DNA of 64,000 nt from assembly GCA_963745945.1 (NCBI GenBank), contig CAVUZG010000006.1, positions 23,307-87,306 on the forward strand, given 5' to 3'. A program made the translations under genes and the position numbers. Under the pieces are notes generated by a model that saw only the letters and a program-made list of their open reading frames with translations, was not told the origin of the DNA and did no database searches. The stretch is from DATFVA01 sp963745945 (GTDB lineage: Bacteria; Bacteroidota; Ignavibacteria; Ignavibacteriales; Ignavibacteriaceae). Below, in pieces: positions 1 through 7,578 of the stretch (positions are counted from its first letter, which is position 1; each line of letters opens with the position of its first letter).

Positions 1-358
1 ATATGTATTTGTTAAAACTTCCGAATTCTTTTTGTATCCTGAGAAAGGCTTTTGCATTAGTTCGGGCGGATTCAATTTTTAATCTGTTTCTTACTATCCC
101 TTCATCCCTTAAAAGTGAGTTGATTTTTCTTTTACTGTATACTGCAATCTTGACTGGATCAAAACCATCGAATGCTTGCCTGAAGTTCTCACGCTTTCGC
201 AAAATTGTAATCCAGCTTAAACCTGCCTGGAATCCTTCGAGAATTAGCATCTCAAATAATTTTCTATCATCATGCAATGGAGTTCCCCATTCTTCATCAT
301 GATATTTAATATATAAAGGATCACCAGTGCTCCAGCCGCACCTGTTTTTTTCTTTCAA
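1..358 (-). CDS. tag: DNA-3-methyladenine glycosylase I, 3' end cut off by window edge
   Basis: Base-excision repair enzyme that removes 3-methyladenine from alkylated DNA. The minus strand reads LKEKNRCGWSTGDPLYIKYH, then EEWG, LFEMLILEG and QAGLSWITILRKRENFRQAF, the Tag signature with the conserved Cys of CGW and His of YHDEEWG (zinc site) and the Glu of LEG. About 118 residues of an expected 190 are visible; the C-terminus lies left of the window. A TAA sits directly before the TTG at 358, so TTG is the only plausible start upstream of CGW. A plus-strand open frame over the same bases is only its shadow. The family assignment is firm; the start is fairly sure. Confidence 0.88.
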   Translation of the reverse strand, partial: MKEKNRCGWSTGDPLYIKYHDEEWGTPLHDDRKLFEMLILEGFQAGLSWITILRKRENFRQAFDGFDPVKIAVYSKRKINSLLRDEGIVRNRLKIESARTNAKAFLRIQKEFGSFNKYI

Positions 359-432
359 TTAAATTTCTCGTAAATTTTGTTTTTTATTAACTCGTAGAAT
401 TTAATAAATATAATTAAACCTGTATCATATAT

Positions 433-1788
433 ATGAACAAAATATTTACTATCCTGCTTGTTCTTTTCACAGCAACTCACATACTTCCACAGGATTCTTC
501 AGGAATAATAGATAAAGCAGTACTTGCAGCAACAGTTAAACAGGAATTTCTCCACTCATGGAATGCTTATAAAAAATATGCCTGGGGTTATGATGAATTA
601 AAACCATTGAGCAAAACAGGAACCAACTGGTACGGTGAATCATTTTTAATGACTCCCGTTGATGCATTCGATACTATGATTTTAATGGGATTGAAAGATG
701 AAGCAAACGAAACCAAAGAACTGATACTCAGCAAACTTAATTTCAACAAAGATATCTTTGTTCAGAACTTTGAAATAACCATTAGATTATTTGGTGGTTT
801 GCTAACAGCATATGAATTTGACGGCGATAAAAGATTTCTTTCTCTCGCGGAAGACCTCGGAAAGAGATTACTGCCTGCATTTAATTCAAAAACCGGAATG
901 CCGTATGTTTATGTGAATCTGAAAACGGGGGAAACAAAAGATTCAATAAATAATCCTGCAGAAATCGGAACGTTGATGCTTGAATTCGGAACATTGAGTA
1001 AACTAACCGGCAATCCGGAATATTATAACAAAGCAAAAAATGCAATTGTACAGGTTTACAACAGAAGATCGAAAATTGGTCTGGTCGGAACAACAATAAA
1101 TGTTGAAACAGGTGAATGGCAGAACACTGAAAGCCACATCAGCGGAATGATAGATTCCTATTATGAATATCTGCTTAAAAGCTGGTTGTTGTTTGGTGAT
1201 AAAGATTTTAAAGTAATGTATGATTCAAGTATTGCAGCCGTAAATAAATTTTTACCTGATACATCTGATGGAAGATTATGGTATGGCAAAGTTGATATGA
1301 ACACAGGCAAGTTTACAAACACAACTTACGGTGCGCTTGATGCATTTCTTCCGGCAGTTCTTAGTCTTGGCGGACATTTAAAGCAAGCCGAAAAATTACA
1401 GGAATCTAATTTTTATATGTGGAAATATTTCGGAATAGAACCGGAGGAGTTCAATTATAAAACGATGGAAATAACCTTTCCTAATTATGTGTTGAGACCA
1501 GAGAATATTGAGTCTGCTTACTACTTATTTCATTTCACAAAAGATAAAAAATACCTTGAGATGGGGAAATATATGTTTCAAAGTATAATTGATAATTGCA
1601 GACTTGATGAAGGTTATACTGCGTTAAAGAGTGTTGTTACAAAAGAAAAAGCAGATAAAATGTATAGTTTCTTTCTTGCTGAAACTCTAAAATATCTTTA
1701 CCTGCTTTTTACGGATAATCAGGCACTGGATTTCAATAGCGTAATTTTTAACACTGAAGCCCATCCATTAAAAATGAATTTTAATTAA
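433..1788 (+). CDS. Secreted glycoside hydrolase family 47 (alpha-1,2-mannosidase-like)
   Basis: The 451-residue protein has a signal peptide (about residues 1-19, ending LPQ) and an (alpha/alpha)7-barrel-like sequence of the GH47 family. Supporting motifs are WNAYKKYAWGYDELKP near the N-terminus, GESFLMTPVDAFDTMILMGL, RLFGGLLTAYE, RPENIESAYYLFHFT and a C-terminal FNTEAHPLK, whose Thr coordinates the catalytic calcium in known GH47 enzymes. Known members trim alpha-1,2-linked mannose from N-glycans (ER mannosidase I, EDEM), and bacterial members are few. It probably acts on mannosides in the periplasm or outside the cell. No clear Shine-Dalgarno is seen before the ATG. It abuts the convergent small gene at 1789. 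Family certain, substrate inferred. Confidence 0.9.
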   Translation: MNKIFTILLVLFTATHILPQDSSGIIDKAVLAATVKQEFLHSWNAYKKYAWGYDELKPLSKTGTNWYGESFLMTPVDAFDTMILMGLKDEANETKELILSKLNFNKDIFVQNFEITIRLFGGLLTAYEFDGDKRFLSLAEDLGKRLLPAFNSKTGMPYVYVNLKTGETKDSINNPAEIGTLMLEFGTLSKLTGNPEYYNKAKNAIVQVYNRRSKIGLVGTTINVETGEWQNTESHISGMIDSYYEYLLKSWLLFGDKDFKVMYDSSIAAVNKFLPDTSDGRLWYGKVDMNTGKFTNTTYGALDAFLPAVLSLGGHLKQAEKLQESNFYMWKYFGIEPEEFNYKTMEITFPNYVLRPENIESAYYLFHFTKDKKYLEMGKYMFQSIIDNCRLDEGYTALKSVVTKEKADKMYSFFLAETLKYLYLLFTDNQALDFNSVIFNTEAHPLKMNFN

Positions 1789-1962
1789 TTATACTGCCTG
1801 TTGAAGCTGAAAAAAATAATGACCCAAATAATACGGCCAGAGTATTATTCCCAATACGGCATTCCAGAATCCCAGGTTTAAGAACCCAATTGAAAAAAGC
1901 CAGCCTATTATCCAGAAGATTCCGCCGGAATCAGAATGTACATTGATTTTTTTATCGCTCAT
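1789..1962 (-). CDS. Small hydrophobic membrane protein (57 aa), unknown
   Basis: This short gene starts at an ATG at 1962 preceded by a good ribosome-binding site (GGAGAGATAAAG). It encodes MSDKKINVHSDSG followed by a hydrophobic stretch rich in Ile, Leu, Trp and Phe (about residues 14-51), probably two short membrane segments. The stop codon touches the stop of the GH47 gene on the other strand. I do not recognise a family. The strong RBS and membrane-protein composition support a real gene. Confidence 0.6.
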   Translation of the reverse strand: MSDKKINVHSDSGGIFWIIGWLFSIGFLNLGFWNAVLGIILWPYYLGHYFFQLQQAV

Positions 1963-2118
1963 CTTTATCTCTCCGCAAAAATAATTGTAAATAACACCAA
2001 AAAATTAACCAATCATTTCCGCAGAGACAAGGAAAATTATGGGATTCGCCGATATTTGAACTGAACAAAATTCCATATATGTTTCATTACAATTTTAATA
2101 ATAATCCGGGGAGCTTAA

Positions 2119-3375
2119 ATGAAAACGTTCATTACAATTACCGCTTTTCTTTTTATTTCCATTAATATTTTTCCGCAGTTTGAAATTCTTAAAAAAGTTA
2201 AAGAAAAAGTAAAAGAAAAAACAGAACAGAAAGTTAACGAAGGAATCGATAAAGGTGTTGATAAAGCTATGGATCCTGATACTTATAAACAGGATTCAAC
2301 TGCGCAGCAAAACGGGGATACAACTGTAGTAAATGTAAATCAAACAGAGAATACACAAGTAACAGAATTGAAATCATATTCTAAATTCGATTTTGTTCCC
2401 GGTGAACAGGTTCTCTTCTTTGAAGATTTTTCACAGGATAACATTGGTGATTTTCCTGCACTGTGGAACACAAATGGTTCTGCAGAAGTAGTTAACACCA
2501 ATTTATTCCCGGGCAACTGGATGCAGTTCTTAACACGGGATGCAATCTGGACCGATAACCTTTTAGAACTACCGGATAATTATACAATCGAGTTTGATGT
2601 TGTCCCGATAAAAGGTAATGAAGGCGGAATGGGTGGCTACGGATTCAGACTGATGCAGAGCATAAATGCTAAATCTTTTGATCACGGTTCAGTGCCCGGG
2701 AAAGCCGGACTTGAGTTTTACGTTGAGTATTTTGGAAGACCTGGTTATAGAACGTACATAAACAGTGATGAAGGACAGGCACTCGGATTAACTGGTTCTA
2801 TAGATAATTCCGGATTATATCAAAAAGAGAATCAAAAATATCATATCTCAATTTGGATTCAGAAATCAAGAGTACGTGTATATCAGAATGAATCGAAATT
2901 GTTTGACTTACCAAAAGCTTTCTCTGTACAGAGTGTAAAAATGGATCGGATAAGATTTGAAGATGGTGCTGCATTGGTTTCAAATATAAGAATAGCAGTT
3001 GGTGCACCTGATATGAGAAGCAAACTTTTAACTGAAGGAAAACTCGTAACCAGAGGAATTCTGTTCGATGTTAATTCAGATAAAATTAAACCTGAATCTT
3101 ACGGAACATTAAAAGAGATCGCGAAAGTATTACAGGATAATGTCGATCTAAAAGTTAAAATAGTTGGACATACAGACAGTGATGGTTCTGATGAATCGAA
3201 TCTCGATCTTTCTAAACGCAGAGCTATATCTGTTAAAAGTTCATTAAATACTGAATTCGGAATTGATGGGGCAAGAATGGAAACAGACGGCAAAGGTGAA
3301 TCAGAACCAGCAACAGATAATACTACACCTGAAGGAAAAGCCAATAACAGAAGAGTCGAATTTATAAAGCTCTGA
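2119..3375 (+). CDS. OmpA-family outer-membrane protein with LamG-like middle domain
   Basis: The 418-residue protein starts 7 nt after GGGGAG. It has a signal peptide (residues 1-20), a Lys/Glu-rich probably helical stretch (25-55), a beta-sandwich-like middle region beginning VLFFEDFSQDNIGDFPALW, and a C-terminal OmpA domain (about 310-418). The OmpA domain shows GILFDVNSDKIKPES, VKIVGHTDSDG, LSKRRA and NRRVEF, the set that binds peptidoglycan. It likely tethers the outer membrane to the cell wall, with the middle domain exposed to ligand. A rho-independent terminator follows. The domain call is strong; the role of the middle domain is unknown. Confidence 0.88.
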   Translation: MKTFITITAFLFISINIFPQFEILKKVKEKVKEKTEQKVNEGIDKGVDKAMDPDTYKQDSTAQQNGDTTVVNVNQTENTQVTELKSYSKFDFVPGEQVLFFEDFSQDNIGDFPALWNTNGSAEVVNTNLFPGNWMQFLTRDAIWTDNLLELPDNYTIEFDVVPIKGNEGGMGGYGFRLMQSINAKSFDHGSVPGKAGLEFYVEYFGRPGYRTYINSDEGQALGLTGSIDNSGLYQKENQKYHISIWIQKSRVRVYQNESKLFDLPKAFSVQSVKMDRIRFEDGAALVSNIRIAVGAPDMRSKLLTEGKLVTRGILFDVNSDKIKPESYGTLKEIAKVLQDNVDLKVKIVGHTDSDGSDESNLDLSKRRAISVKSSLNTEFGIDGARMETDGKGESEPATDNTTPEGKANNRRVEFIKL

Positions 3376-3400
3376 ACTGACAGTCGATTTGTATTTATTT

Positions 3401-3431
3401 AAAAAATGCCGGATTATCTTCCGGCATTTTT
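3401..3431. terminator. Bidirectional rho-independent terminator
   Basis: Perfect stem AAAAATGCCGGA / TCCGGCATTTTT with a five-base loop, flanked by an A run and a T run. It lies between the OmpA-family gene and the convergent gene at 3458 and can serve both. Confidence 0.85.
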
Positions 3432-3457
3432 CTTAAACAAACATTAGGAAAGTGTAC

Positions 3458-3895
3458 TTAAAAATCCAGGAAGTATGTTGTATTATGGATAGTGTGATAA
3501 GTGTAATAAAGGTTTTTGCTGATAGTTCTGACTTTGCTACTCCTATCAAACTTTGCTGAACCTCTAAGTCCATAGATTCCTATACCACTGTCAATACTAT
3601 ATAGTGCAACAGCTGCAGCAATTCTTTCTTTTTCTGTGGTTCCGGAATCCAGCATTTTCAATAGCGGCACCAAGGAACCGGAAAAATCCTCCGGTTTAAC
3701 AAGCGCATTATCTATAACCTGCTTAATTACAACAGCTGAACTTGTTCTTACACCGATATTATCAGAGTTAACTCCGTGTACAAGATTCTCTATTACAGCA
3801 TTTTTATTAGTTTCAGTTTTTGAATCAGCCCCGGCAGCCAGTATTGGGGCAATCAGCAAGGAGGAGAGCAAAAGTATTAGCATTAATGATTTCAT
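3458..3895 (-). CDS. Exported hypothetical protein with HEAT-like helices
   Basis: Start chosen at ATG 3895 because GGAGG lies five bases before it; an ATG four codons upstream has no RBS. The 145-residue product has a signal peptide (MKSLMLILLLSSLLIAPILA) and then helices resembling HEAT/ARM repeats (NIGVRTSSAVVIKQVIDNAL, KERIAAAVALYSI). No enzyme motif is visible. It probably sits in the periplasm. Its C-terminus (SSKVRTISKNLYYTYHTIHN) is unusual for the repeat type. Function unknown. Confidence 0.7.
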   Translation of the reverse strand: MKSLMLILLLSSLLIAPILAAGADSKTETNKNAVIENLVHGVNSDNIGVRTSSAVVIKQVIDNALVKPEDFSGSLVPLLKMLDSGTTEKERIAAAVALYSIDSGIGIYGLRGSAKFDRSSKVRTISKNLYYTYHTIHNTTYFLDF

Positions 3896-4018
3896 TTCAG
3901 CCTCCATAGTTTGGTTTTAAATAATTACTGAGAGGAAACTAAAAAGTAATAACAGTTTTGTCCATTCATTTTGTATGAAAGGATTAATGAGTAATTGAGT
4001 TGTAGATATTAAGGTTTA

Positions 4019-5041
4019 TTATTCTGATGAAATGATATTATTAAAAGGATCTTCCCTGTTCTCTTCAAAAAAAGGACGATATGATTCTTTACTTTCCATT
4101 TCCTGCACCCAGCCGTTTTCAAGTCCGAATTTATCAAGCAGTTCAATCGCTCTTGAATACTCTGAGTAAGAAATGTTTCTGCTTATCAGCGGATATTTTT
4201 CTGCTTTATTGGTGGGATAATACTGTGCCATAAGTGAAATATGAACTTTTGGATCAAGTTCATCAGCAATAAACCTGAATACATTTTCTGTTTCCGCAAG
4301 ACTATTCGGCATTACAAGATGCCTGATAATCATTCCGCGGACAACAACATCATTCTCATAAACAAGTTCACTGCCAACCTGCCTGTACATTTCTTTTATT
4401 GCAGGTTTTACAGCCTCAAAATAATCACTCACTCTTGAATAAGTTTTTCCGACAGAGTTTTCTCCCCACTTAAAATCAGGGAGGTAAATATCAATTACTC
4501 CATCATAGAGTTTTAACATTTCAACGCTGTCGTATCCGTTTGTATTATAAACGATTGGAAGCTTCAATCCTTTTTCAGCAGCAAGATAAATTGATTTAAG
4601 TATCGGAACAGTAAAATGAGTTGGTGAAACAAGTCCTATGTTGTGGCAGTTTTTATTCTGGAGTTCGATCATAATTTCCGCAAGTCGCTCGTGTGAAACT
4701 TCATTCTTTCTTTCAATTTTATAATTCTGGCTTATAACATAATTCTGGCAGAACACACATCTAAGATTGCAGTTCCCAAAGAATATATTTCCGGCACCAT
4801 TTGTTCCGCTTAAAACAGGTTCCTCCCCAAAGTGCGGAGTGTAAGACGAAACTATTGGAAGATCTCCGCTCCGGCAGATTCCCAACTCACCATTGGTTCT
4901 GTCTACATTACAATTCCTCGGACAACTTGTGCAGGATTGTAAAATTTTATCTGCAGCAGGTAATCTTTTCTTAAACTCACCGGAGTTGAATAATTGAATA
5001 TATGATGGAATGAAAGTCAAGGGATCAAAATCCTTCGGCAT
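4019..5041 (-). CDS. Radical SAM protein, PflA-like (COG1313 type)
   Basis: The protein holds the radical SAM signature CNLRCVFC (CX3CX2C; Cys103, 107 and 110 when numbered from an upstream TTG at 5077), which binds the 4Fe-4S cluster that cleaves S-adenosylmethionine. A second cysteine set, CTSCPRNC followed by GIC, lies before it and probably binds another cluster. It resembles uncharacterised pyruvate-formate-lyase-activating-enzyme-like proteins rather than AmrS of the AmmeMemoRadiSam set, though it is related. No glycyl-radical enzyme is nearby. I chose ATG 5041; the TTG at 5077 would add 12 residues and neither has a clear RBS. Substrate unknown. Confidence 0.85.
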   Translation of the reverse strand: MPKDFDPLTFIPSYIQLFNSGEFKKRLPAADKILQSCTSCPRNCNVDRTNGELGICRSGDLPIVSSYTPHFGEEPVLSGTNGAGNIFFGNCNLRCVFCQNYVISQNYKIERKNEVSHERLAEIMIELQNKNCHNIGLVSPTHFTVPILKSIYLAAEKGLKLPIVYNTNGYDSVEMLKLYDGVIDIYLPDFKWGENSVGKTYSRVSDYFEAVKPAIKEMYRQVGSELVYENDVVVRGMIIRHLVMPNSLAETENVFRFIADELDPKVHISLMAQYYPTNKAEKYPLISRNISYSEYSRAIELLDKFGLENGWVQEMESKESYRPFFEENREDPFNNIISSE

Positions 5042-5120
5042 AAAATATGCTTTAAAATCAGCAGTAAATTTAATCAATAAGAATGTTTAAAAAAATTCAA
5101 TAGTTATCAAGGGCATTAAT

Positions 5121-7517
5121 ATGAAAAGGGCTTCATTTTGCTATCCCTCAAAAATCATTTTTGTCACCCTCTTTTTATTCACTAATATTTCTCTTGCACA
5201 ATACAATTGGGAATGGCAAAACCCAAAGCCACAGGGGAATAATCTATCCGCAATATACTTTACGGATTCTAACACCGGATACTTTACAGGAATGGGTGGA
5301 GCAATTTTAAAAACAACCGATGGAGGGATTTCCTGGATTTCACAAGATAGCAATATTAATGAGATACTGTTTTCTACAAAATTTGTAAACAGAGATACCG
5401 GATTTATAGTTGGGGGATATGGAACAATTCTTAAAACTACGAATGGTGGTAATGAATGGATCAATAAATCTGTTTCACCGGATAACCATTTTGAAAATTT
5501 ATTTTTCACAGATGAAACAACCGGATATATTGTTGGCTGGTTCGGGCAGATATGGAAAACAACTAATGCGGGTGATGACTGGACAATTCTGCCGACTGGT
5601 ACCACCCAGGTTCTTCTTTCCATTTTTTTTACAAATGCAGACACTGGATATGCAGTTGGCAGTGGAGGAATATTATTAAAAACTACGGATACAGGAAATT
5701 CATGGACTCAACAAATATTAGGGACAAATAATTTTTTTGGATCTATCTGTTTTATAAATGAAAATACAGGATTTATTGCCGGCTCGTCAGGTTTGCTGAA
5801 AACTACTGATGCTGGTGACACCTGGACAGCTATTAATAATGGATCAGGTTCTCTCTCTTCAGTGTATTTTATAGATTCATTAATTGGTTATGCTTCAGGA
5901 GGTCACTATTCTAAAATCTTTAAAACAACTGACGGTGGGAATACTTGGAATCTACAGAAATCTCTTAATTATGAGCTGAGCGAAATTTTTTTTACAGATA
6001 CAAGTACTGGCTATACATCGGGTGAATTTGGAAATATTCTCAAAACAACCGATGGCGGTAATTCATGGCTCTCCTTAGTATCAGGAACTTATTATCCTTT
6101 AAAATCTATTTATTTTATTCCAGAGTCAGGTTCACAAATAGGTTACGTGGCTGGAAATAATGACTTACTTAAAACAACAAATAGAGGTGAAAACTGGGTT
6201 GAGATGGCTTCACCCGGGACATCCTTAAAATCGATCATTTTTATTTCTGAAGATGTTGGAATTGTTGTCGGTGCTTTTAATAAAATATACAAAACTACAG
6301 ACGGTGGAGTTTCCTGGGTTCCTGAAACAAGTGGGTACTCGCCAGATTATTATTCAGTATGTTTTCCTTCGGATTCAACTGGTTACATTTCAGGATCAGG
6401 AGGAACAATTCTCAAATCGACAGATCAGGGAGAAACATGGTTTAATCAATCCAGCGGTACCTCATCAAATTTATTAGCAATCAGTTTTATCAATGAAAAT
6501 ATAGGAATGGCTGCAGGCGAAAACGGGACTATTTTTAAAACGACTAATGGGGGAACCGATTGGAACTCATTAACAAGCGGTATATTATCCAAACTGAACT
6601 CAATAAAATTTATAGATGCAAATACCTGCATTATTGTTGGCGACAACGGAATAATCCTTAAAACAATAAACGGTGGAGTTTCCTGGAACACTGTACCAAG
6701 CGGAACACAGCTTCCTCTCAATTCTGTAAGCTTCAACTCTTCTAATGGTTTAACAACAGGTTATGCTGTTGGCGGTGATCAGTCGTTCAGAACAGTTGTC
6801 CTTAGAACGACTGATAACGGCGATACATGGGTACAACAACCTATTCCTGTCACCAATATTTTATACTCCGTTTATGCAGCTGATTCAAACAACACTTACA
6901 TTGTTGGCTTAGGAGGAACAATAATCAAAATTTCCGATGATGTAACTCCAGTAGAATTAACTTCTTTCACTGCTACCCCCGATAATCATTCAGTAATTCT
7001 TAAATGGACCACTTCTTCTGAAACTAATAATAACAAATTTGAAATTGAGAGAAATGAAGGTGAATGGAAAACAATTGGATTTGTATACGGAAATGGAACA
7101 ACAACAAAACAACATTTTTACTCTTACATTGATAAAAATCTGCTATCAAGCAGACATCAATTTAGATTAAAACAAATCGATTTTGATGGAAGCTATAAAT
7201 ATTCAGAAGTAATAGATGTTAAAATTGAATTTGTTAATAGTTTTGATTTGTTGCAAAACTACCCCAACCCCTTTAACCCAACTACTACAATTAAATACTC
7301 AATCCCTTCAGTCATTTCGAGCGGAGCGAGAAATCTTGTTACTCTTAAAGTTTACGATGTTCTAGGAAATGAAATTGCAACATTAGTTAATGAAGAAAAA
7401 CCGGCAGGAGAATATGAAGTTAATTTTGATGCTTCTAAGCTTGCAAGTGGAATTTATTTCTATCAACTAAGAACCAGTTCTTTTGTTCAAACTAAAAAAA
7501 TGATTTTGCTGAAGTAA
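5121..7517 (+). CDS. Secreted Ycf48-like beta-propeller protein with T9SS sorting domain
   Basis: The 798-residue protein has a signal peptide (MKRASFCYPSKIIFVTLFLFTNISLAQ), then thirteen repeats of about 42 residues ending in KTTDGGxSW-like motifs and containing TGYxxG. These are the Ycf48/BNR propeller type. A linker (VELTSFTA, 610-700) is followed by the T9SS type A sorting domain (QNYPNPFNPTTTIKYSIP ... GIYFYQLRTSSFVQTKKMILLK). It is predicted to be exported and anchored on or released from the cell surface. The sorting domain holds an insertion, VISSGARNLV, encoded by a palindromic repeat at 7311-7336. Ligand unknown. Confidence 0.9.
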   Translation: MKRASFCYPSKIIFVTLFLFTNISLAQYNWEWQNPKPQGNNLSAIYFTDSNTGYFTGMGGAILKTTDGGISWISQDSNINEILFSTKFVNRDTGFIVGGYGTILKTTNGGNEWINKSVSPDNHFENLFFTDETTGYIVGWFGQIWKTTNAGDDWTILPTGTTQVLLSIFFTNADTGYAVGSGGILLKTTDTGNSWTQQILGTNNFFGSICFINENTGFIAGSSGLLKTTDAGDTWTAINNGSGSLSSVYFIDSLIGYASGGHYSKIFKTTDGGNTWNLQKSLNYELSEIFFTDTSTGYTSGEFGNILKTTDGGNSWLSLVSGTYYPLKSIYFIPESGSQIGYVAGNNDLLKTTNRGENWVEMASPGTSLKSIIFISEDVGIVVGAFNKIYKTTDGGVSWVPETSGYSPDYYSVCFPSDSTGYISGSGGTILKSTDQGETWFNQSSGTSSNLLAISFINENIGMAAGENGTIFKTTNGGTDWNSLTSGILSKLNSIKFIDANTCIIVGDNGIILKTINGGVSWNTVPSGTQLPLNSVSFNSSNGLTTGYAVGGDQSFRTVVLRTTDNGDTWVQQPIPVTNILYSVYAADSNNTYIVGLGGTIIKISDDVTPVELTSFTATPDNHSVILKWTTSSETNNNKFEIERNEGEWKTIGFVYGNGTTTKQHFYSYIDKNLLSSRHQFRLKQIDFDGSYKYSEVIDVKIEFVNSFDLLQNYPNPFNPTTTIKYSIPSVISSGARNLVTLKVYDVLGNEIATLVNEEKPAGEYEVNFDASKLASGIYFYQLRTSSFVQTKKMILLK
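7311..7336. repeat. REP-like palindromic element inside the sorting-domain coding region
   Basis: An imperfect palindrome (ATTTCGAGCG-GAG-CGAGAAAT core) lies in frame in the C-terminal domain of the preceding gene. The other sorting domains in this window lack the corresponding residues. I recall this palindrome as a dispersed repeat of Bacteroidota-type genomes; copy number cannot be tested here. Confidence 0.55.
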
Positions 7518-7526
7518 CCTCCCAAT

Positions 7527-7558
7527 AAAAAACCCCGGCTGAATGACCGGGGTTTTTA
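7527..7558. terminator. Bidirectional rho-independent terminator
   Basis: AAAAACCCCGG / CCGGGGTTTTT stem with a short loop (ctgaatga) between two convergent genes (the Ycf48-like gene and the BNR gene at 7579). Confidence 0.88.
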
Positions 7559-7578
7559 AAAAACAATTCTAGCCTGAG

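Noticed and set aside
3..302. Plus-strand open frame of 99 aa at the left edge
   Set aside because: It is the antisense shadow of the tag gene, whose conserved motifs are on the minus strand.
4019..5041. Radical SAM protein as AmrS of the AmmeMemoRadiSam system
   Set aside because: The cysteine pattern before the SAM motif and the 46-kb distance fit the COG1313 PflA-like group better.
5260..6860. Periodic similarity of about 130 bases as a DNA tandem repeat or CRISPR
   Set aside because: The periodicity is protein-level (Ycf48-like repeats in an open frame) with divergent nucleotide sequence.
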